A stretch of 64,000 nucleotides of DNA from Pseudomonas sp. 102515 (GCF_031085165.1 NZ_JAVHTY010000003.1:682001-746000), one strand, 5' to 3'. Positions 44,953 to 54,754 are shown, numbered from the stretch's first letter. Notes: generated by a model not told the origin, from the letters alone. Numbers and translations: made by a program.

Positions 44953-46059
44953 CTATTGCCGGATGGTCGCCCGGTTGCCCTGGCCGCTCTGGCGCAGGTC
45001 GAGGCTGTTGCCCGGGGCTGCCTGACTGATCGCGGCGTACTGGCCGGCCCCCTGCTGGCTGGCGCTGACTCGGGCGTCGCTGGCCAGCCCTGCCTGCAGG
45101 AGATGGCCGTCGCCCAACTGCTCGACGCCGAGTTCGACGTTGTCGCCCACCCAGACCGCACTGATCTCGTTATCGTGGCCTTGGGCAGCCAGGGCCAGCC
45201 GGGAATCGTCACCGCCGATCAAGACGCTGGCGCTGTTGCGATTGCCCTGCTGTTGCAGTTCGAGGCGGTTGCCCGTGCCGGTCACGCTCGCCTGGACAGC
45301 GTTGTCGTCGCCCAACTGTCGCACGCTGACGCTCTGGGATCGATCGGCGAGGCTGTTCTGCTGCACCGTCGCGCTGTTGCGCTGGCCGATCTGGACCAGT
45401 TCCGCCTCCTGCTGTCGTGTGCTCTGGCGAATCGCGGCCCGGTTGTCGTCACCCCGCTGCTCGACCACCGCCCGGTTGACACCGCCGCCCTGCAGCAGCT
45501 CGACCTCGTTGCGGGCGCCCAGGCTCAGCACGTCCTGGACATGATCGTCGCCCACCTGCCTGAGTCGCACAGCGCTGTCGCGACCGTCCTGGAACAGCTT
45601 CAGCCCGTTGCGCGCGCCCTGTTGCTCGATGCGCAGCCGCTGGTCGTCACCGCCCTGGCGCACCAGGGCTTCGTCGAGCAGGCCGCGCTGAACGATTTCC
45701 ACCGCGTTGCGCTGGCCATGGCCCTGATAGACATAGGCGTGGCTCTGGCTGGCCTCGCGCTGGTCGATGAGCACCTCGCGCGCGCCGCCGGCGGCCTGGG
45801 TGACATTGGCGAAATTGCCGACGCCACCCTGCTCGACGCGGGTACGGTCGCCCTGGGAGGCGCTCTGGGTGAGATAGGCCTGGCTGGCAAGACCGCTCTG
45901 GCTGACCTCCAGGGTGCCCTGGCGGGTATCCGGCTCCTGGCTCAGGAAGGCGCCGAGGCGCTCGCCGCGCTGCTCCACCAGGGTCTGGTTGTCCAGTGCC
46001 CAGGTTGTGCTGGTCAGGCCAAGCAAGCCCAGGCAGGTCAGGAATTCGAAGGTGGGCAC
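44953..46059 (-). CDS. Curlin-repeat (CsgA/CsgB-like) secreted protein
   Basis: 368 residues, nearly all built of degenerate curlin repeats of about 22-23 residues with Q-X-G-X-X-N cores: VRQLGDDNAV, LQQQGNRNSA, LVQIGQRNSA, EQRGDDNRAA, RQSGQGNRAT. Such repeats form beta-solenoid amyloid strands in curli. The N-terminus is hydrophobic (FLTCLGLLGLTSTTWA, cleaved before LDNQ), but the GTG start at 46059 gives no basic residue and only a weak ribosome site, so the start is uncertain. No csgB/D/E/F/G genes are present here. It follows bioD by 76 bases on the same strand. Confidence 0.8.
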   Translation of the reverse strand: MPTFEFLTCLGLLGLTSTTWALDNQTLVEQRGERLGAFLSQEPDTRQGTLEVSQSGLASQAYLTQSASQGDRTRVEQGGVGNFANVTQAAGGAREVLIDQREASQSHAYVYQGHGQRNAVEIVQRGLLDEALVRQGGDDQRLRIEQQGARNGLKLFQDGRDSAVRLRQVGDDHVQDVLSLGARNEVELLQGGGVNRAVVEQRGDDNRAAIRQSTRQQEAELVQIGQRNSATVQQNSLADRSQSVSVRQLGDDNAVQASVTGTGNRLELQQQGNRNSASVLIGGDDSRLALAAQGHDNEISAVWVGDNVELGVEQLGDGHLLQAGLASDARVSASQQGAGQYAAISQAAPGNSLDLRQSGQGNRATIRQ

Positions 46060-46135
46060 TGGGGCGATCCGGCAGCGGTGGACAGGGCAGTCTGCCGCCG
46101 GCCTGGCCCTGCGGCCATCGCCCGAAAGACTGATA

Positions 46136-46807
46136 TCAGCCAGGCAGGCGCAGGTGCGCGGCGACTGCGGCGGGCGTGGCCGTGGCCAGATGCGGTACGG
46201 TGCCCAGACAGGGCGCCGGCAGGCGCTCGTGCAGGGTGGCGAGGTTGTCGTCCAGGCGCAGGGTAGCCGGCGTCACCAGATTGGCGACCCAGCCGGCCAG
46301 GGGCAGGCCGTCGGCGCGGATGGCCTCGGCGCTGAGCAGGGCGTGGTTGATGCAGCCCAGGCGCACACCCACCACCAGGATCACCGGCAGACCCAGCTCA
46401 CGGGCGAGATCGGACAAGGACTCCCGGCCGGCCAGGGGCACGCGCCAGCCGCCGGCGCCTTCCACCAGGCTGAAGTCGGCCTGCAGCGCCAGGATCCGCC
46501 GCACCGGTGCGGCCAGGGCGGCGACGCTGAGGTCGATGCCGGCTTCACGAGCCGCCAGGTGCGGGGCGATGGCCGGTTCCAGGGCGATGGGGTTGATGTC
46601 GCTGTAGCCGAGCGGCAGCGAGGTCTCGCCGAGCAGGGCCAGGGCATCGCCGTTGCGCAGACCCTCGGCGGTGCGTTCGCACCCGGAGGCCACCGGCTTG
46701 ACCCCGGCGGTGGCGAGACCCTGCAACCGGGCCCGGTGCAGCAGGCCGGCGGCGATGGTGGTCTTGCCGATCTCGGTGTCGGTGCCGGTGACGAAGTAGG
46801 CGGACAT
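46136..46807 (-). CDS. bioD: ATP-dependent dethiobiotin synthetase
   Basis: 223 residues. P-loop GTDTEIGKTTIAAGLL, the DAPA-binding Lys in GVKPVASGCE and VEGAGGWRVPL are the BioD signatures. It closes the ureido ring of dethiobiotin from DAPA, CO2 and ATP. ATG 46807 has AAGGA nine bases upstream. Last gene of bioBFHCD, five bases after the bioC stop. Confidence 0.95.
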   Translation of the reverse strand: MSAYFVTGTDTEIGKTTIAAGLLHRARLQGLATAGVKPVASGCERTAEGLRNGDALALLGETSLPLGYSDINPIALEPAIAPHLAAREAGIDLSVAALAAPVRRILALQADFSLVEGAGGWRVPLAGRESLSDLARELGLPVILVVGVRLGCINHALLSAEAIRADGLPLAGWVANLVTPATLRLDDNLATLHERLPAPCLGTVPHLATATPAAVAAHLRLPG

Positions 46808-46812
46808 GGGGG

Positions 46813-47598
46813 TCATTCCTTGCGTAGCAGGACGTGGATCACCTGGTAGGTGGCGGGCAGCCCGGCGGACTCGCGCAGGCCCTCGTAGGCCTGGGTGAAG
46901 GCGGCCAGGCGCTGGCGCCCGGTGAGGCCTTGGGGACGCCCCTGGTTGAGGTTGTGGGCGCCGATGGCCTTGAGGTGCTGGGTCAGGGCGCGCAGATCGG
47001 GGAAGTGCAGCCGCTCGGGCGCGACCTCCAGCGTCAGCACCTGCAAGCCGCTGGCCTGGGCGGCTGCGGCATAGGCCGTCCGGTGACGGAAGCGATTGAC
47101 GTGCACCTGATCGTCCACCCGGGCCCAGCTCTGGCGCAGCTCGTCGAGGGTGCCCTCGACCAGGCTGCTGAAGGCCACTACGCCGCCCGGACGCAGTATA
47201 CGGCGCGCCTCGGCGAGTACGGCGGGCAGGTCCGGGCACCACTGCAGGGCCAGACTGGAGAGGACGAGATCGCAGCAGGCGTCGCGCAGCGGCAGGCGTT
47301 CGGCGTCGGCATTCAGGTAGTGGCCGGCACCGGCGCCCTGGGCACGAGCATGGCGGAGCATGCCGGGCGCCAGGTCCAGGGCCAGGCCTTCGGCCTGCGG
47401 ATGGTGGCGGGCCAGGGCGCGGCTGCAATAGCCGGTGCCACTGCCCAGGTCCAGCCAGCGTTGCGGATGCAGAGCGGGTAGCCGGGCGAGAAGACCGTCG
47501 GCGACCCGGCGTTGCAGCAGGGCGGCGCTGTCGTACTGCGCGGCGGCGCGGGAAAAGGACAGCGCCACCTGACGCTTGTCGGGCAATACGTCAGCCAT
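46813..47598 (-). CDS. bioC: Malonyl-ACP O-methyltransferase
   Basis: 261 residues, class I SAM methyltransferase: motif [17 protein letters not shown], then [11 protein letters not shown] and the [14 protein letters not shown] substrate region. It methylates malonyl-ACP to disguise it for pimelate synthesis. ATG 47598 ([11 protein letters not shown]) with AGGA upstream overlaps bioH by eight bases; ATG 47610 is an alternative without a ribosome site. Confidence 0.94.
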   Translation of the reverse strand: MADVLPDKRQVALSFSRAAAQYDSAALLQRRVADGLLARLPALHPQRWLDLGSGTGYCSRALARHHPQAEGLALDLAPGMLRHARAQGAGAGHYLNADAERLPLRDACCDLVLSSLALQWCPDLPAVLAEARRILRPGGVVAFSSLVEGTLDELRQSWARVDDQVHVNRFRHRTAYAAAAQASGLQVLTLEVAPERLHFPDLRALTQHLKAIGAHNLNQGRPQGLTGRQRLAAFTQAYEGLRESAGLPATYQVIHVLLRKE

Positions 47599-48316
47599 CT
47601 CGTCCTGCATAGATGAATTCACGGATACGGGCGGCCACCTCGTCCGGGCGCTCCAGGGGCAGGCCATGGCTGGCGTGCTCCAGGACCTCGACCTGGGCGT
47701 TGGGCAGCTCGTCGCGCAGGGCCTGGGCCGCCGTGGCCGGCACCAGGGCGTCATGGGCGCCGAACAGGTGCAGCTGGGGACCGCTGAAGGCCTGCAGGGC
47801 GGCGCGGGTGTCCAGGCGCGCGAGCAGCTCCAGGCCGGCGATGACCACCTCGGGGTCGACCTCGGGCAGGGTGACCTGCAACTGGCGGGCGAGGGTGCGG
47901 CTGTCGCGCGCGCCCTGGGCCACCAGCAGGGTGAAGCGCCTGAGCGTCTGGTCGGCGTCCAGCGAGCAGGCCTCGAAGAAATCGGTGAAGACGCTGCGCG
48001 CCATGGCGGTCTGCCAGCCGGCGCGAGCGACGAAGCAGGGGTTGCTGGCCAGGGTGATGAGGCCGTGCACGCCCTGGGGACGGCGCAGGGTGAATTCGCT
48101 GGCGAGCATGCCGCCCAGCGACCATCCGGCCAGCCAACCGCCCTCGGCGATACGGGCCTCCAGGTCGGTGAACCAGGCCTGGGTGTCGGCCAGGGCCGGC
48201 AGCGGTTCGATCAGCACGTCGAGAAAGGGGGCCTGCTCGACGAGTTCGTCACGCAGGGGCTCCAGCGGAGCGTTGCCCAGGCCCCAGCCGGGCAGCAAGA
48301 TCAGGGTATCGCGCAT
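47591..48316 (-). CDS. bioH: Pimeloyl-ACP methyl ester esterase
   Basis: 241 residues, alpha/beta hydrolase. Nucleophile elbow GWSLGG, catalytic Asp in FGAHDALVP and His in ASHGLPLE. It hydrolyses pimeloyl-ACP methyl ester, ending the BioC-BioH route. Seven bases after bioF and overlapping bioC. Confidence 0.94.
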   Translation of the reverse strand: MRDTLILLPGWGLGNAPLEPLRDELVEQAPFLDVLIEPLPALADTQAWFTDLEARIAEGGWLAGWSLGGMLASEFTLRRPQGVHGLITLASNPCFVARAGWQTAMARSVFTDFFEACSLDADQTLRRFTLLVAQGARDSRTLARQLQVTLPEVDPEVVIAGLELLARLDTRAALQAFSGPQLHLFGAHDALVPATAAQALRDELPNAQVEVLEHASHGLPLERPDEVAARIREFIYAGRDG

Positions 48317-48323
48317 GGGTCGG

Positions 48324-49499
48324 TCACTTATCCGCGTCAGGCGGTAATTCGGCCATGGCCTGGGCCAGAGCGTCGAGCAAGAGGTCCACGTGCGCTTCGC
48401 GATGGGCCGCCGTCAGGGTTACCCGCAGGCGGGCACTGCCGGCCGGTACGGTGGGCGGTCGGATGGCGGTGACCAGGATCCCGCGTCGGCGCAGGGCGGC
48501 GGAGAGTGCGAGGGCGCGCGCGCTGTCGCCGACCAGGATGGGCTGGATCGGCGTGGCGCTGAGCATAAGGTCCAGGCCAAGAGCCGTCGCGCCCCTGCGG
48601 AATCTCTGGATCAAAGTGTGCAGAAGCTCACGGCGCCAGCCTTCCGCGCGGACAAGCTGCAGGGCGGCGAGGGTGGCGCAGGCCACCGCCGGTGGCTGGC
48701 TGGTGGTGTAGATGTAGGGCCGGGCGAACTGGATCAGTGTCTCGATCAGCGCTTCGCTGCCGGCGACAAAGGCCCCGGCGGTGCCGCAGGCCTTGCCCAG
48801 GGTGCCGACCAGCACCGGGACCTGGCTCTGGTCCAGGCCGAAGTGCTCGACGATGCCGCCACCGCTGGCGCCCAGGGTGCCGATGCCGTGGGCATCGTCC
48901 ACCAGGGTCCAGGCGCCGTGACGCTGGGCGACCTGGCAGAGCTCGGGCAGGGCGGCCAGATCGCCGTCCATGCTGAAGACCCCGTCGGTGACCACCAGGG
49001 TGTCGCCCTCGGCCTTGGCCAGGCGCGTGGCCAGGCTGGCGGGATCGTTGTGCCGATAGCGACCGAAGCGCGCGCCGCTGAGCAGACCGGCATCGAGCAG
49101 GGAGGCGTGGTTGAGGCGGTCTTCCAGCACGGTGTCGCCACGGCCGACCAGGGCGGTGACCGCCGCTAGGTTGGCCATGTAGCCGGTGGAGAACAGCAGG
49201 GCGCGCGGCCGCCCGGTGAGGTCGGCCAGGGCCTCTTCGACCTGGTGGTGCGGGCCGCTGTGGCCGATCACCAGGTGCGAGGCGCCACCGCCCACGCCCC
49301 AGCGCTCGGCGCCCGCGCGCAGGGCGGCGATCACCTGGGGGTGATTGGCCAGGCCCAGGTAGTCGTTGCTGCAGAAGGCCAGCAGGGCTTCGCCATCCAC
49401 CACCACCTCGGGGCCCTGGGGCGCTTCCAGCAGCGGGCGGCGCCGATAGAGATGCTCGGCGTGACGCTGGGCCAGGCGGGCGGCGAGGTCGAAGGCCAT
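48324..49499 (-). CDS. bioF: 8-amino-7-oxononanoate synthase
   Basis: 391 residues, PLP-dependent alpha-oxoamine synthase. [13 protein letters not shown] at the N-terminus, the [15 protein letters not shown] Asp/His segment, and the PLP Lys in [14 protein letters not shown]. It condenses pimeloyl-ACP with alanine to KAPA. Second gene of the operon; an 89-base gap to bioB contains a family B repeat. Confidence 0.96.
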   Translation of the reverse strand: MAFDLAARLAQRHAEHLYRRRPLLEAPQGPEVVVDGEALLAFCSNDYLGLANHPQVIAALRAGAERWGVGGGASHLVIGHSGPHHQVEEALADLTGRPRALLFSTGYMANLAAVTALVGRGDTVLEDRLNHASLLDAGLLSGARFGRYRHNDPASLATRLAKAEGDTLVVTDGVFSMDGDLAALPELCQVAQRHGAWTLVDDAHGIGTLGASGGGIVEHFGLDQSQVPVLVGTLGKACGTAGAFVAGSEALIETLIQFARPYIYTTSQPPAVACATLAALQLVRAEGWRRELLHTLIQRFRRGATALGLDLMLSATPIQPILVGDSARALALSAALRRRGILVTAIRPPTVPAGSARLRVTLTAAHREAHVDLLLDALAQAMAELPPDADK

Positions 49500-49532
49500 G
49501 GGGGTTCTCGGTGGAGAGGGTTGTAGAGTGCG

Positions 49533-49565
49533 CCCTCACCCCGGCCCTCTCCCGTGGGAGAGGGG
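49533..49565. repeat. Extragenic repeat, family B copy 1
   Basis: CCCTCACCCC followed by GGCCCTCTCCC-GT-GGGAGAGGG. It lies in the bioB-bioF gap, so it would form a hairpin in the bio mRNA. Related copies are at 50981, 57042 and 63755. Confidence 0.75.
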
Positions 49566-49588
49566 GAAGAGCAGGGCGGCGCGCGGAA

Positions 49589-50638
49589 TCAGGCGGTGGC
49601 GGCGTCGTAGAAGAGTTCGCTGTTGCGCTGTTCCACCAGGGCCTGCTCGATGGCGGCCTGGTGCACCTCGTCGGCGTGCTCTTCGCGGGCTTCAGGCTGG
49701 ATGCCGAGGCGGGCGAACAGCTGCATGTCCTTGTCGGCCTGGGGATTGCCGGTGGTCAGCAGTTTCTCACCGTAGAAGATGGAGTTGGCGCCGGCCAGGA
49801 AGGCCAGGGACTGCATCTGCTCGTTCATCTGCTCGCGACCGGCGGACAGGCGCACATGGGACTTGGGCATGAGGATGCGCGCCACCGCCAGGGTGCGGAT
49901 GAAGTCGAAGGGGTCGACGTCCTTTTCCTCAGCCAGCGGGGTGCCCTGCACCTTGACCAGCATGTTGATCGGCACCGACTCGGGGTGCTCGGGCAGGTTG
50001 GCCAGTTGGATCAGCAGGCCGGCGCGGTCGTCCACCGATTCGCCCATGCCGAGGATGCCGCCGGAGCAGATCTTCATCCCGGCTTCGCGGACGTAGGCCA
50101 GGGTCTGCAGGCGCTCGCCGTAGGTGCGGGTGGTGATGATGCTGCCGTAGAACTCCGGCGAGGTGTCGAGGTTGTGGTTGTAGTAGTCCAGGCCGGCGTC
50201 GGCCAGGGCGCGGGTCTGCTCCTGGTCCAGGCGGCCGAGGGTCATGCAGGTCTCCAGGCCCAGCGCCTTGACGCCCTGCACCATCTGCAGGACATAGGGC
50301 ATGTCCTTGGCGGAAGGGTGCTTCCAGGCGGCGCCCATGCAGAAACGGGTGGAGCCGATGGCCTTGGCCTCGGCGGCCGCCTCCAGCACCTTCTGCACTT
50401 CCATCAGCTTTTCCTTTTCCAGTCCGGTGTTGTAGTGGCCGGACTGGGGGCAGTACTTGCAGTCTTCCGGGCAGGCGCCGGTCTTGATCGACAGCAGGGT
50501 GGAGACCTGCACGCGATTGGGATCGAAGTGCTGGCGATGCACGCCCTGGGCCTGGAACAGCAGGTCGTTGAAGGGCTGCTGGAACAGGGCGCGGACTTCG
50601 GCGAGAGTCCAGTCGTGACGCAGGGCGGTAGCGCTCAT
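49589..50638 (-). CDS. bioB: Biotin synthase
   Basis: 349 residues, radical SAM enzyme. CXXXCXXC as [15 protein letters not shown] binds the 4Fe-4S cluster; the remaining conserved Cys and Arg ligands for the auxiliary 2Fe-2S cluster are in CMGAAW, TCMTLG and SAGREQ. It inserts sulfur into dethiobiotin. ATG 50638 ([10 protein letters not shown]) follows GAGGA at about nine bases. First gene of bioBFHCD; bioA is not in the operon. Confidence 0.97.
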   Translation of the reverse strand: MSATALRHDWTLAEVRALFQQPFNDLLFQAQGVHRQHFDPNRVQVSTLLSIKTGACPEDCKYCPQSGHYNTGLEKEKLMEVQKVLEAAAEAKAIGSTRFCMGAAWKHPSAKDMPYVLQMVQGVKALGLETCMTLGRLDQEQTRALADAGLDYYNHNLDTSPEFYGSIITTRTYGERLQTLAYVREAGMKICSGGILGMGESVDDRAGLLIQLANLPEHPESVPINMLVKVQGTPLAEEKDVDPFDFIRTLAVARILMPKSHVRLSAGREQMNEQMQSLAFLAGANSIFYGEKLLTTGNPQADKDMQLFARLGIQPEAREEHADEVHQAAIEQALVEQRNSELFYDAATA

Positions 50639-50775
50639 GGGAGATCCTCGATGCAGGGGACGGCCGGGCGCCGGAGCGGGGCCGATGAATGCGGTCGACC
50701 TTAGCCGAAGTTCCGGTCGACTACTGCTCATAAAATGATCAATTGCCGGATTTTATGCAGGGAGATTGATGGAGT

Positions 50776-50865
50776 CGTAGGCTGGGCTGAGTCATGAAGC
50801 CCACGGGGCTGGCGTGGTGCCGATCGTTGGGCTTCGACGGTGGAGCTCTCTCAGCCCAACCTGCG
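50776..50865. repeat. Extragenic repeat, family A copy 2
   Basis: Left end CGTAGGCTGGGCTGAG, right end CAGCCCAACCTGCG, with TTGGGCTTCGACGGTGGAG inside. First of two head-to-tail copies. Confidence 0.8.
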
Positions 50866-50879
50866 ATGCCGAGGCAGTG

Positions 50880-50973
50880 CGTAGGTTGGGTTGGGCGCCA
50901 GCGAAGCCCAACCGGGTTGACACGGTGCTGATCGCTGGGCTTCGCCGGTGGAGCCGTCTCAACCCGACCTGGG
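50880..50973. repeat. Extragenic repeat, family A copy 3
   Basis: Left end CGTAGGTTGGGTTGGG, right end CAACCCGACCTGGG, with CTGGGCTTCGCCGGTGGAG inside. It lies 14 bases from copy 2 in the same orientation. Confidence 0.8.
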
Positions 50974-50980
50974 ATCCAAC

Positions 50981-51012
50981 TCCCCTCTCCCTGGGAGAGG
51001 ATTGGGGTGAGG
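50981..51012. repeat. Extragenic repeat, family B copy 2
   Basis: CCCTCTCCCTGGGAGAGG followed by GGGGTGAGG. It abuts the stop of the PLD gene. Confidence 0.7.
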
Positions 51013-51013
51013 C

Positions 51014-52564
51014 CTAGAGCATCCGCTCCAGCCCCACTGCCTTGACCACCCAGGCGTTGAAGCGGCGCCAGGCGCTGCCCGGTTCGTGGTGCAGCACCCG
51101 GGGCTGGCCGTCGCGCTCGCTGACCCACTCCAGCCGCACCCGCCCCCGATCCCCGACCCGCTCGACCGCATAGGAGACGCTCGGGTCCATGCCCTGCAGC
51201 ATCAGCTGGCGCAGGCGACCGGTAAGGGCGGGGCTGTCCACTAGCACCCCGACCTCGGTGTTCCACAGTACCGAGCGCGGATCGAAGTTGAAGGAGCCGA
51301 TAAAGGACCAGCGCCCGTCGATGGCCATGGCCTTGCTGTGCAGGCTGGATTCGGATTCGCCGAAGCTGTAGGGCAGGGCGGATCGCTTCTGGTCCGGACG
51401 GGCGCGCAACTCATAGAGCTTGACCCCCTGGGCCAGCAGGGCCGCGCGATAGGGCGCATAGCCGGCGTGCACGGCGGGCACGTCGGTGGCTTCCAGGGCG
51501 TTGGTCAGCACTCGGACGTCCACGCCGCGGGCGGCCAGGCCACCCAGGTAGGCGACCCCCTGGTTCATCGGCACGAAGTAGGAAGAGACCAGCAGCAACT
51601 CGTGCTGGGCGCCGTCCAGGGTCGGTTGCAACTGATGGGTGAGCAGCAGCTGCCAGTCCGGTTCGTCCTCGGCCAGCACCTTGCGCGGTGCATCCCAGAG
51701 CGCCTGGGCATGGGCCCAGGTCAGCTCCTGCAGCCAGCCGTCGAGCTGCGGGGCGGTGGCATAGCGGCGCAGGCGGTTGTACAGCGCCAGATCGCGGGTG
51801 CGTTCGCTGTCGAGATAGTGGTGCAGCCGTGCGCGCAGCCGCACCAGGGCGGTGGGCGAGGGAGCGAACCAGCGTAGCCGCCGGGCCGGCTGGCTCAGCG
51901 GACTGTTCCAGTACTGGTCGAAGCTGGTGCCCAGCTGGCGCGCCACCGGACCGGCGGCGAGCAGGTCGAGATCGGTGAAGTTCATCTCCGGGCGTGCATC
52001 GAAGTACTCGTCGCCCAGGTTGCGGCCGCCGACGATGGCCACGCTGTCATCCGCTAGCCACAGCTTGTTGTGCATGCGTCGGTGCTGGTGGTTGAGATCC
52101 ACCAGCCGGCCCAGGGCCCGGGTCGGACCGGTGCTGCGGCCCAGGTGCAGCGGATTGAAGACGCGGATCTGCACATTGGGATGGGCCGCCAGCACGGCGA
52201 TCTGGTAGTCGTTGCCGTCGCTGCTGGTGTCGTCGATGAGGAAGCGGATGCGCACGCCGCGATCCGCCGCCTTGAGCAGTTCGTTGACCAGCAGACGCGT
52301 GGTCAGGCCGTCGTGGACGATGTAGTACTGGATGTCCAGGCTGCGCTGGGCCTTGCGGATCAGCTCGGCGCGGGCGGTGAAGGCGTCGGTGCTGGTTTCC
52401 AGCAGGCGCAGACCGGAAAGACCCGGACGGGTGGCGCCGGCTGCGCGGACCTGGTTGTCCAGGGCGGTGCCGGTGACCGGCAGCACCTGGGAGGCGTGGC
52501 GCGGAATGGGTGTGGCGCAGCCGGCCAGCAGCGCCAGCGACAGGGGCACGACCAGGCGGATCAC
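51014..52564 (-). CDS. Phospholipase D/cardiolipin synthase-like lipoprotein
   Basis: 516 residues. A lipobox (LALLAGCATP) follows a short hydrophobic start. Two HKD motifs are intact: HNKLWLADDSVAIVGGRN and HSKAMAIDGRWSFIGSFNFD. This layout fits the ClsC/YmdC-like PLD group, acting on phospholipid in the envelope. The GTG at 52564 overlaps the TGA of the upstream FAD oxidase; the frame stays open further upstream, but that part is a shadow. The next gene downstream is separated by the repeat cluster. Confidence 0.85.
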   Translation of the reverse strand: MIRLVVPLSLALLAGCATPIPRHASQVLPVTGTALDNQVRAAGATRPGLSGLRLLETSTDAFTARAELIRKAQRSLDIQYYIVHDGLTTRLLVNELLKAADRGVRIRFLIDDTSSDGNDYQIAVLAAHPNVQIRVFNPLHLGRSTGPTRALGRLVDLNHQHRRMHNKLWLADDSVAIVGGRNLGDEYFDARPEMNFTDLDLLAAGPVARQLGTSFDQYWNSPLSQPARRLRWFAPSPTALVRLRARLHHYLDSERTRDLALYNRLRRYATAPQLDGWLQELTWAHAQALWDAPRKVLAEDEPDWQLLLTHQLQPTLDGAQHELLLVSSYFVPMNQGVAYLGGLAARGVDVRVLTNALEATDVPAVHAGYAPYRAALLAQGVKLYELRARPDQKRSALPYSFGESESSLHSKAMAIDGRWSFIGSFNFDPRSVLWNTEVGVLVDSPALTGRLRQLMLQGMDPSVSYAVERVGDRGRVRLEWVSERDGQPRVLHHEPGSAWRRFNAWVVKAVGLERML

Positions 52565-53841
52565 AGGCCGTCCTTGAGGCGATACCAGAGCATGCCCAGG
52601 GCCAGCAGCGGCGACCTCAGGTGACGACCGCCCGGAAAGCGCGCATGGGGCACCTGCGCGAAGAGGTCGAAACCGGCGGACTGGGCGAGGATGGCCTCGG
52701 CCAGCAGGTGACCGGCCAGGTGGGTGGCATTGACCCCATGACCGGCATAGGCCTGGGCATGGAAGACGTTGGGATGCTCGCGCAGCCGGCCGATCTGCGG
52801 CAGGCGATTGGCGCCGATGCCGATCATGCCGCCCCAGGCGTAGTCGATGCGGACCTCGGCCAGCTCGGGAAAGACCTCCAGCATCTTCGGCCTCATGTAG
52901 CCGGCGATGTCCCTGGGATCGCGTCCGGAATAGTGGCAAGCGCCACCGAACAGCAGGCGGCGGTCGGCGGAGAGGCGGAAGTAGTCCACCGCCACGTTCT
53001 GGTCGCAGACCGCGCGATTGCCCGGCAACAGCCGCGCGGCGCGCTCGGCGGAGAGCGGTTCGGTGGCGATCACATAGCTGCCGGCCGGCAGGACCTGGGC
53101 GGCGAGGTCGGGTTGCAGGTCGTCGATATAGGCGTTGCAGCAGAGCACCAGGGTGTCGGCGCTCACCCGGCCACGGGCCGTGTGGACGCGCACCCGGGGA
53201 CCGTATTCCAGGCGGGTGACCTGGCTGTCTTCGTGCAGCTGCACGCCCAGCGCCCGGGCCGCGGCGGCTTCGCCGAGGGCCAGGTTGAGCGGATGCAGGT
53301 GGCCGGAGCCCTCGTCCACCAGGGCGCCCTGGTAGCGATCGGAACCGACCACCTCGGCCAGCCGGGCCCTGGGCACCAGCCGCAGCGGATGGGGATAGTC
53401 CAGCGCCTGCAGCGCGGCGTGTTCTTCCTGCAGGTGCTGCCAGTGGCGCGGCTTGTTGGCCAGGTCGGCGAAGCCCCAGGTGAGATCGCAGTCGATGCCG
53501 TGGCGGGCGATGCGCTGACGCACCAGATCCACCGCCATGAAGCCCAGGCGCTTGAGTTCGCGTACGCCTTCGGCGCCAAGGACCGGTTCGAATTGCTCGA
53601 CGTCATGGCCGACGCCACGGATCAACTGGCCGCCGTTGCGGCCGCTGGCGCCCCAGCCGATGCGCCGGGCTTCCAGCAGCACCACCCGGGCGCCACGCTC
53701 GGCCAGTTCCAGGGCGGTATTGAGCCCGGAAAAGCCACCGCCGACCACGCAGACATCCGCCTGGACCTCGCCCTCCAGGGGCGGAAAATCCAGTGCCAGA
53801 TTGGCGGTGGCGGCGTAGTAGGAGGGCGCGTGAGGCTGCAT
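52561..53841 (-). CDS. FAD-dependent amine oxidoreductase (PuuB/PauB type)
   Basis: 426 residues, DAO fold. FAD-binding ADVCVVGGGFSGLNTALELA, GWGASGRNGGQ and the C-terminal NVFHAQAYAGHGVNATHLAG are as in gamma-glutamylputrescine oxidases. In P. aeruginosa a PauB paralogue for polyamine catabolism is encoded near dadA and pauR, as here. It probably oxidises gamma-glutamylated polyamines with release of H2O2. It overlaps the PLD gene by four bases. Confidence 0.85.
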   Translation of the reverse strand: MQPHAPSYYAATANLALDFPPLEGEVQADVCVVGGGFSGLNTALELAERGARVVLLEARRIGWGASGRNGGQLIRGVGHDVEQFEPVLGAEGVRELKRLGFMAVDLVRQRIARHGIDCDLTWGFADLANKPRHWQHLQEEHAALQALDYPHPLRLVPRARLAEVVGSDRYQGALVDEGSGHLHPLNLALGEAAAARALGVQLHEDSQVTRLEYGPRVRVHTARGRVSADTLVLCCNAYIDDLQPDLAAQVLPAGSYVIATEPLSAERAARLLPGNRAVCDQNVAVDYFRLSADRRLLFGGACHYSGRDPRDIAGYMRPKMLEVFPELAEVRIDYAWGGMIGIGANRLPQIGRLREHPNVFHAQAYAGHGVNATHLAGHLLAEAILAQSAGFDLFAQVPHARFPGGRHLRSPLLALGMLWYRLKDGL

Positions 53842-53876
53842 GGAAGACGGAGGTCTGCTGGGACAAGGGCGCCATG

Positions 53877-54686
53877 CTAAGCCGTCGGGCGGTGGGCGAC
53901 CAGGGTAAAGCTCATCGGCAGCTGGACGGTGTGGCCAATGTAGCGGTCATAGTCGGCCTCGCGATTGGAGTGCGGATGCTCCTCCAGTCGTTGCAACCTC
54001 AGGCCGGCGTTCAGGCCGGCGGTGACGATGGCGCCCAGCGTGTGGATGTGCCAGTAGCTCGGCGCGCCCTGGCCGTGATCCAGGCCGTCGTAGGTGATGA
54101 GGTCCTCGCTGACCAGTGGCTCGCGGCGGAAGTAGCTGTAGTGGGGCACCAGCGGCTGGTCCGCATGGGGCTCGAAGACTTCCAGGAAGGGATGGGTCTC
54201 GTAGATCACCAGGCGTCCGCCCGGCGCCAGCAGGCCCTGCACCGCGGCGAAGAAGGCCGGCAGGTCCGGCATCCAGTTCAGCACGCCGATGGTGATCAGC
54301 ACCAGGTCGTGCTGGCCGAGCCCGGCGGGCAGGGCATAGATGTCGGCCGCCACCAGCCGCGGCGCCAGGCCCGCCGCCGCAGCCAGCTGCTCGCCCTGGG
54401 CGAGAAAGGCCGGCGACTGGTCGATGCCCAGCGCCGGTCGGGCGCCGAAGGCCGCGAGGGAAAGCAGTTCGCGGGCGTTGTTGCAGCCGACCTGGGCGCA
54501 CCTCAGGCCGCGGATGTCCAGGTCAGTAAGGGTGGCGGTCAGGCAGGCGTCGAGGACCGAAAAGCCGGGTTGGCGGGCCCGTTCCAGCAGGCGCTGCCAG
54601 TCCTCGCCCTGGGCATGGAGCGGCGCCGACACCTCCCAGGCCTGGCGATTGGCGGCGGTGATGAGTTGGCGTTGGCGGGGATCCAT
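53877..54686 (-). CDS. Class I SAM-dependent methyltransferase
   Basis: 269 residues. Motif I is modified (LRCAQVGCNNARELLSLAAF) and is followed by ALGIDQSPAFLAQGEQLAAA, DLVLITIGVLNWMPDLPAFF and PGGRLVIYETHP, the usual Rossmann-type methyltransferase order. The substrate is unknown. It lies 35 bases upstream of the FAD oxidase on the same strand, which suggests one transcript. Confidence 0.82.
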   Translation of the reverse strand: MDPRQRQLITAANRQAWEVSAPLHAQGEDWQRLLERARQPGFSVLDACLTATLTDLDIRGLRCAQVGCNNARELLSLAAFGARPALGIDQSPAFLAQGEQLAAAAGLAPRLVAADIYALPAGLGQHDLVLITIGVLNWMPDLPAFFAAVQGLLAPGGRLVIYETHPFLEVFEPHADQPLVPHYSYFRREPLVSEDLITYDGLDHGQGAPSYWHIHTLGAIVTAGLNAGLRLQRLEEHPHSNREADYDRYIGHTVQLPMSFTLVAHRPTA

Positions 54687-54754
54687 GGCCCGGGCCTCCT
54701 TGGCTGTCGAGGCAAAACGCGCAGCCTAGACGGTGATCGGCAGGGTCGCCAGCG

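Larger units (their letters stand above)
50639..51013. other. Repeat-filled intergenic region
   Basis: 375 bases between bioB and the PLD lipoprotein gene, both on the minus strand. It is composed mainly of two tandem family A repeats and one family B repeat that ends one base before the PLD stop. The bioB promoter should lie near 50690-50760, where an A/T-rich patch (about 50720-50760) is seen. No protein gene. Confidence 0.7.

Noticed and set aside
44956-46266. A 436-codon plus-strand open frame opposite the curlin-repeat gene
   Set aside because: It is Ala/Leu-rich with no signal peptide or known domain and repeats only because the opposite strand does; the minus strand shows clear curlin repeats and a hydrophobic leader. 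Lower certainty than for other shadows.
52565-52939. N-terminal extension of the PLD lipoprotein
   Set aside because: The extra 125 codons are an Arg/Pro-rich shadow of the FAD oxidase; the GTG at 52564 gives a proper lipoprotein signal and the usual four-base overlap.
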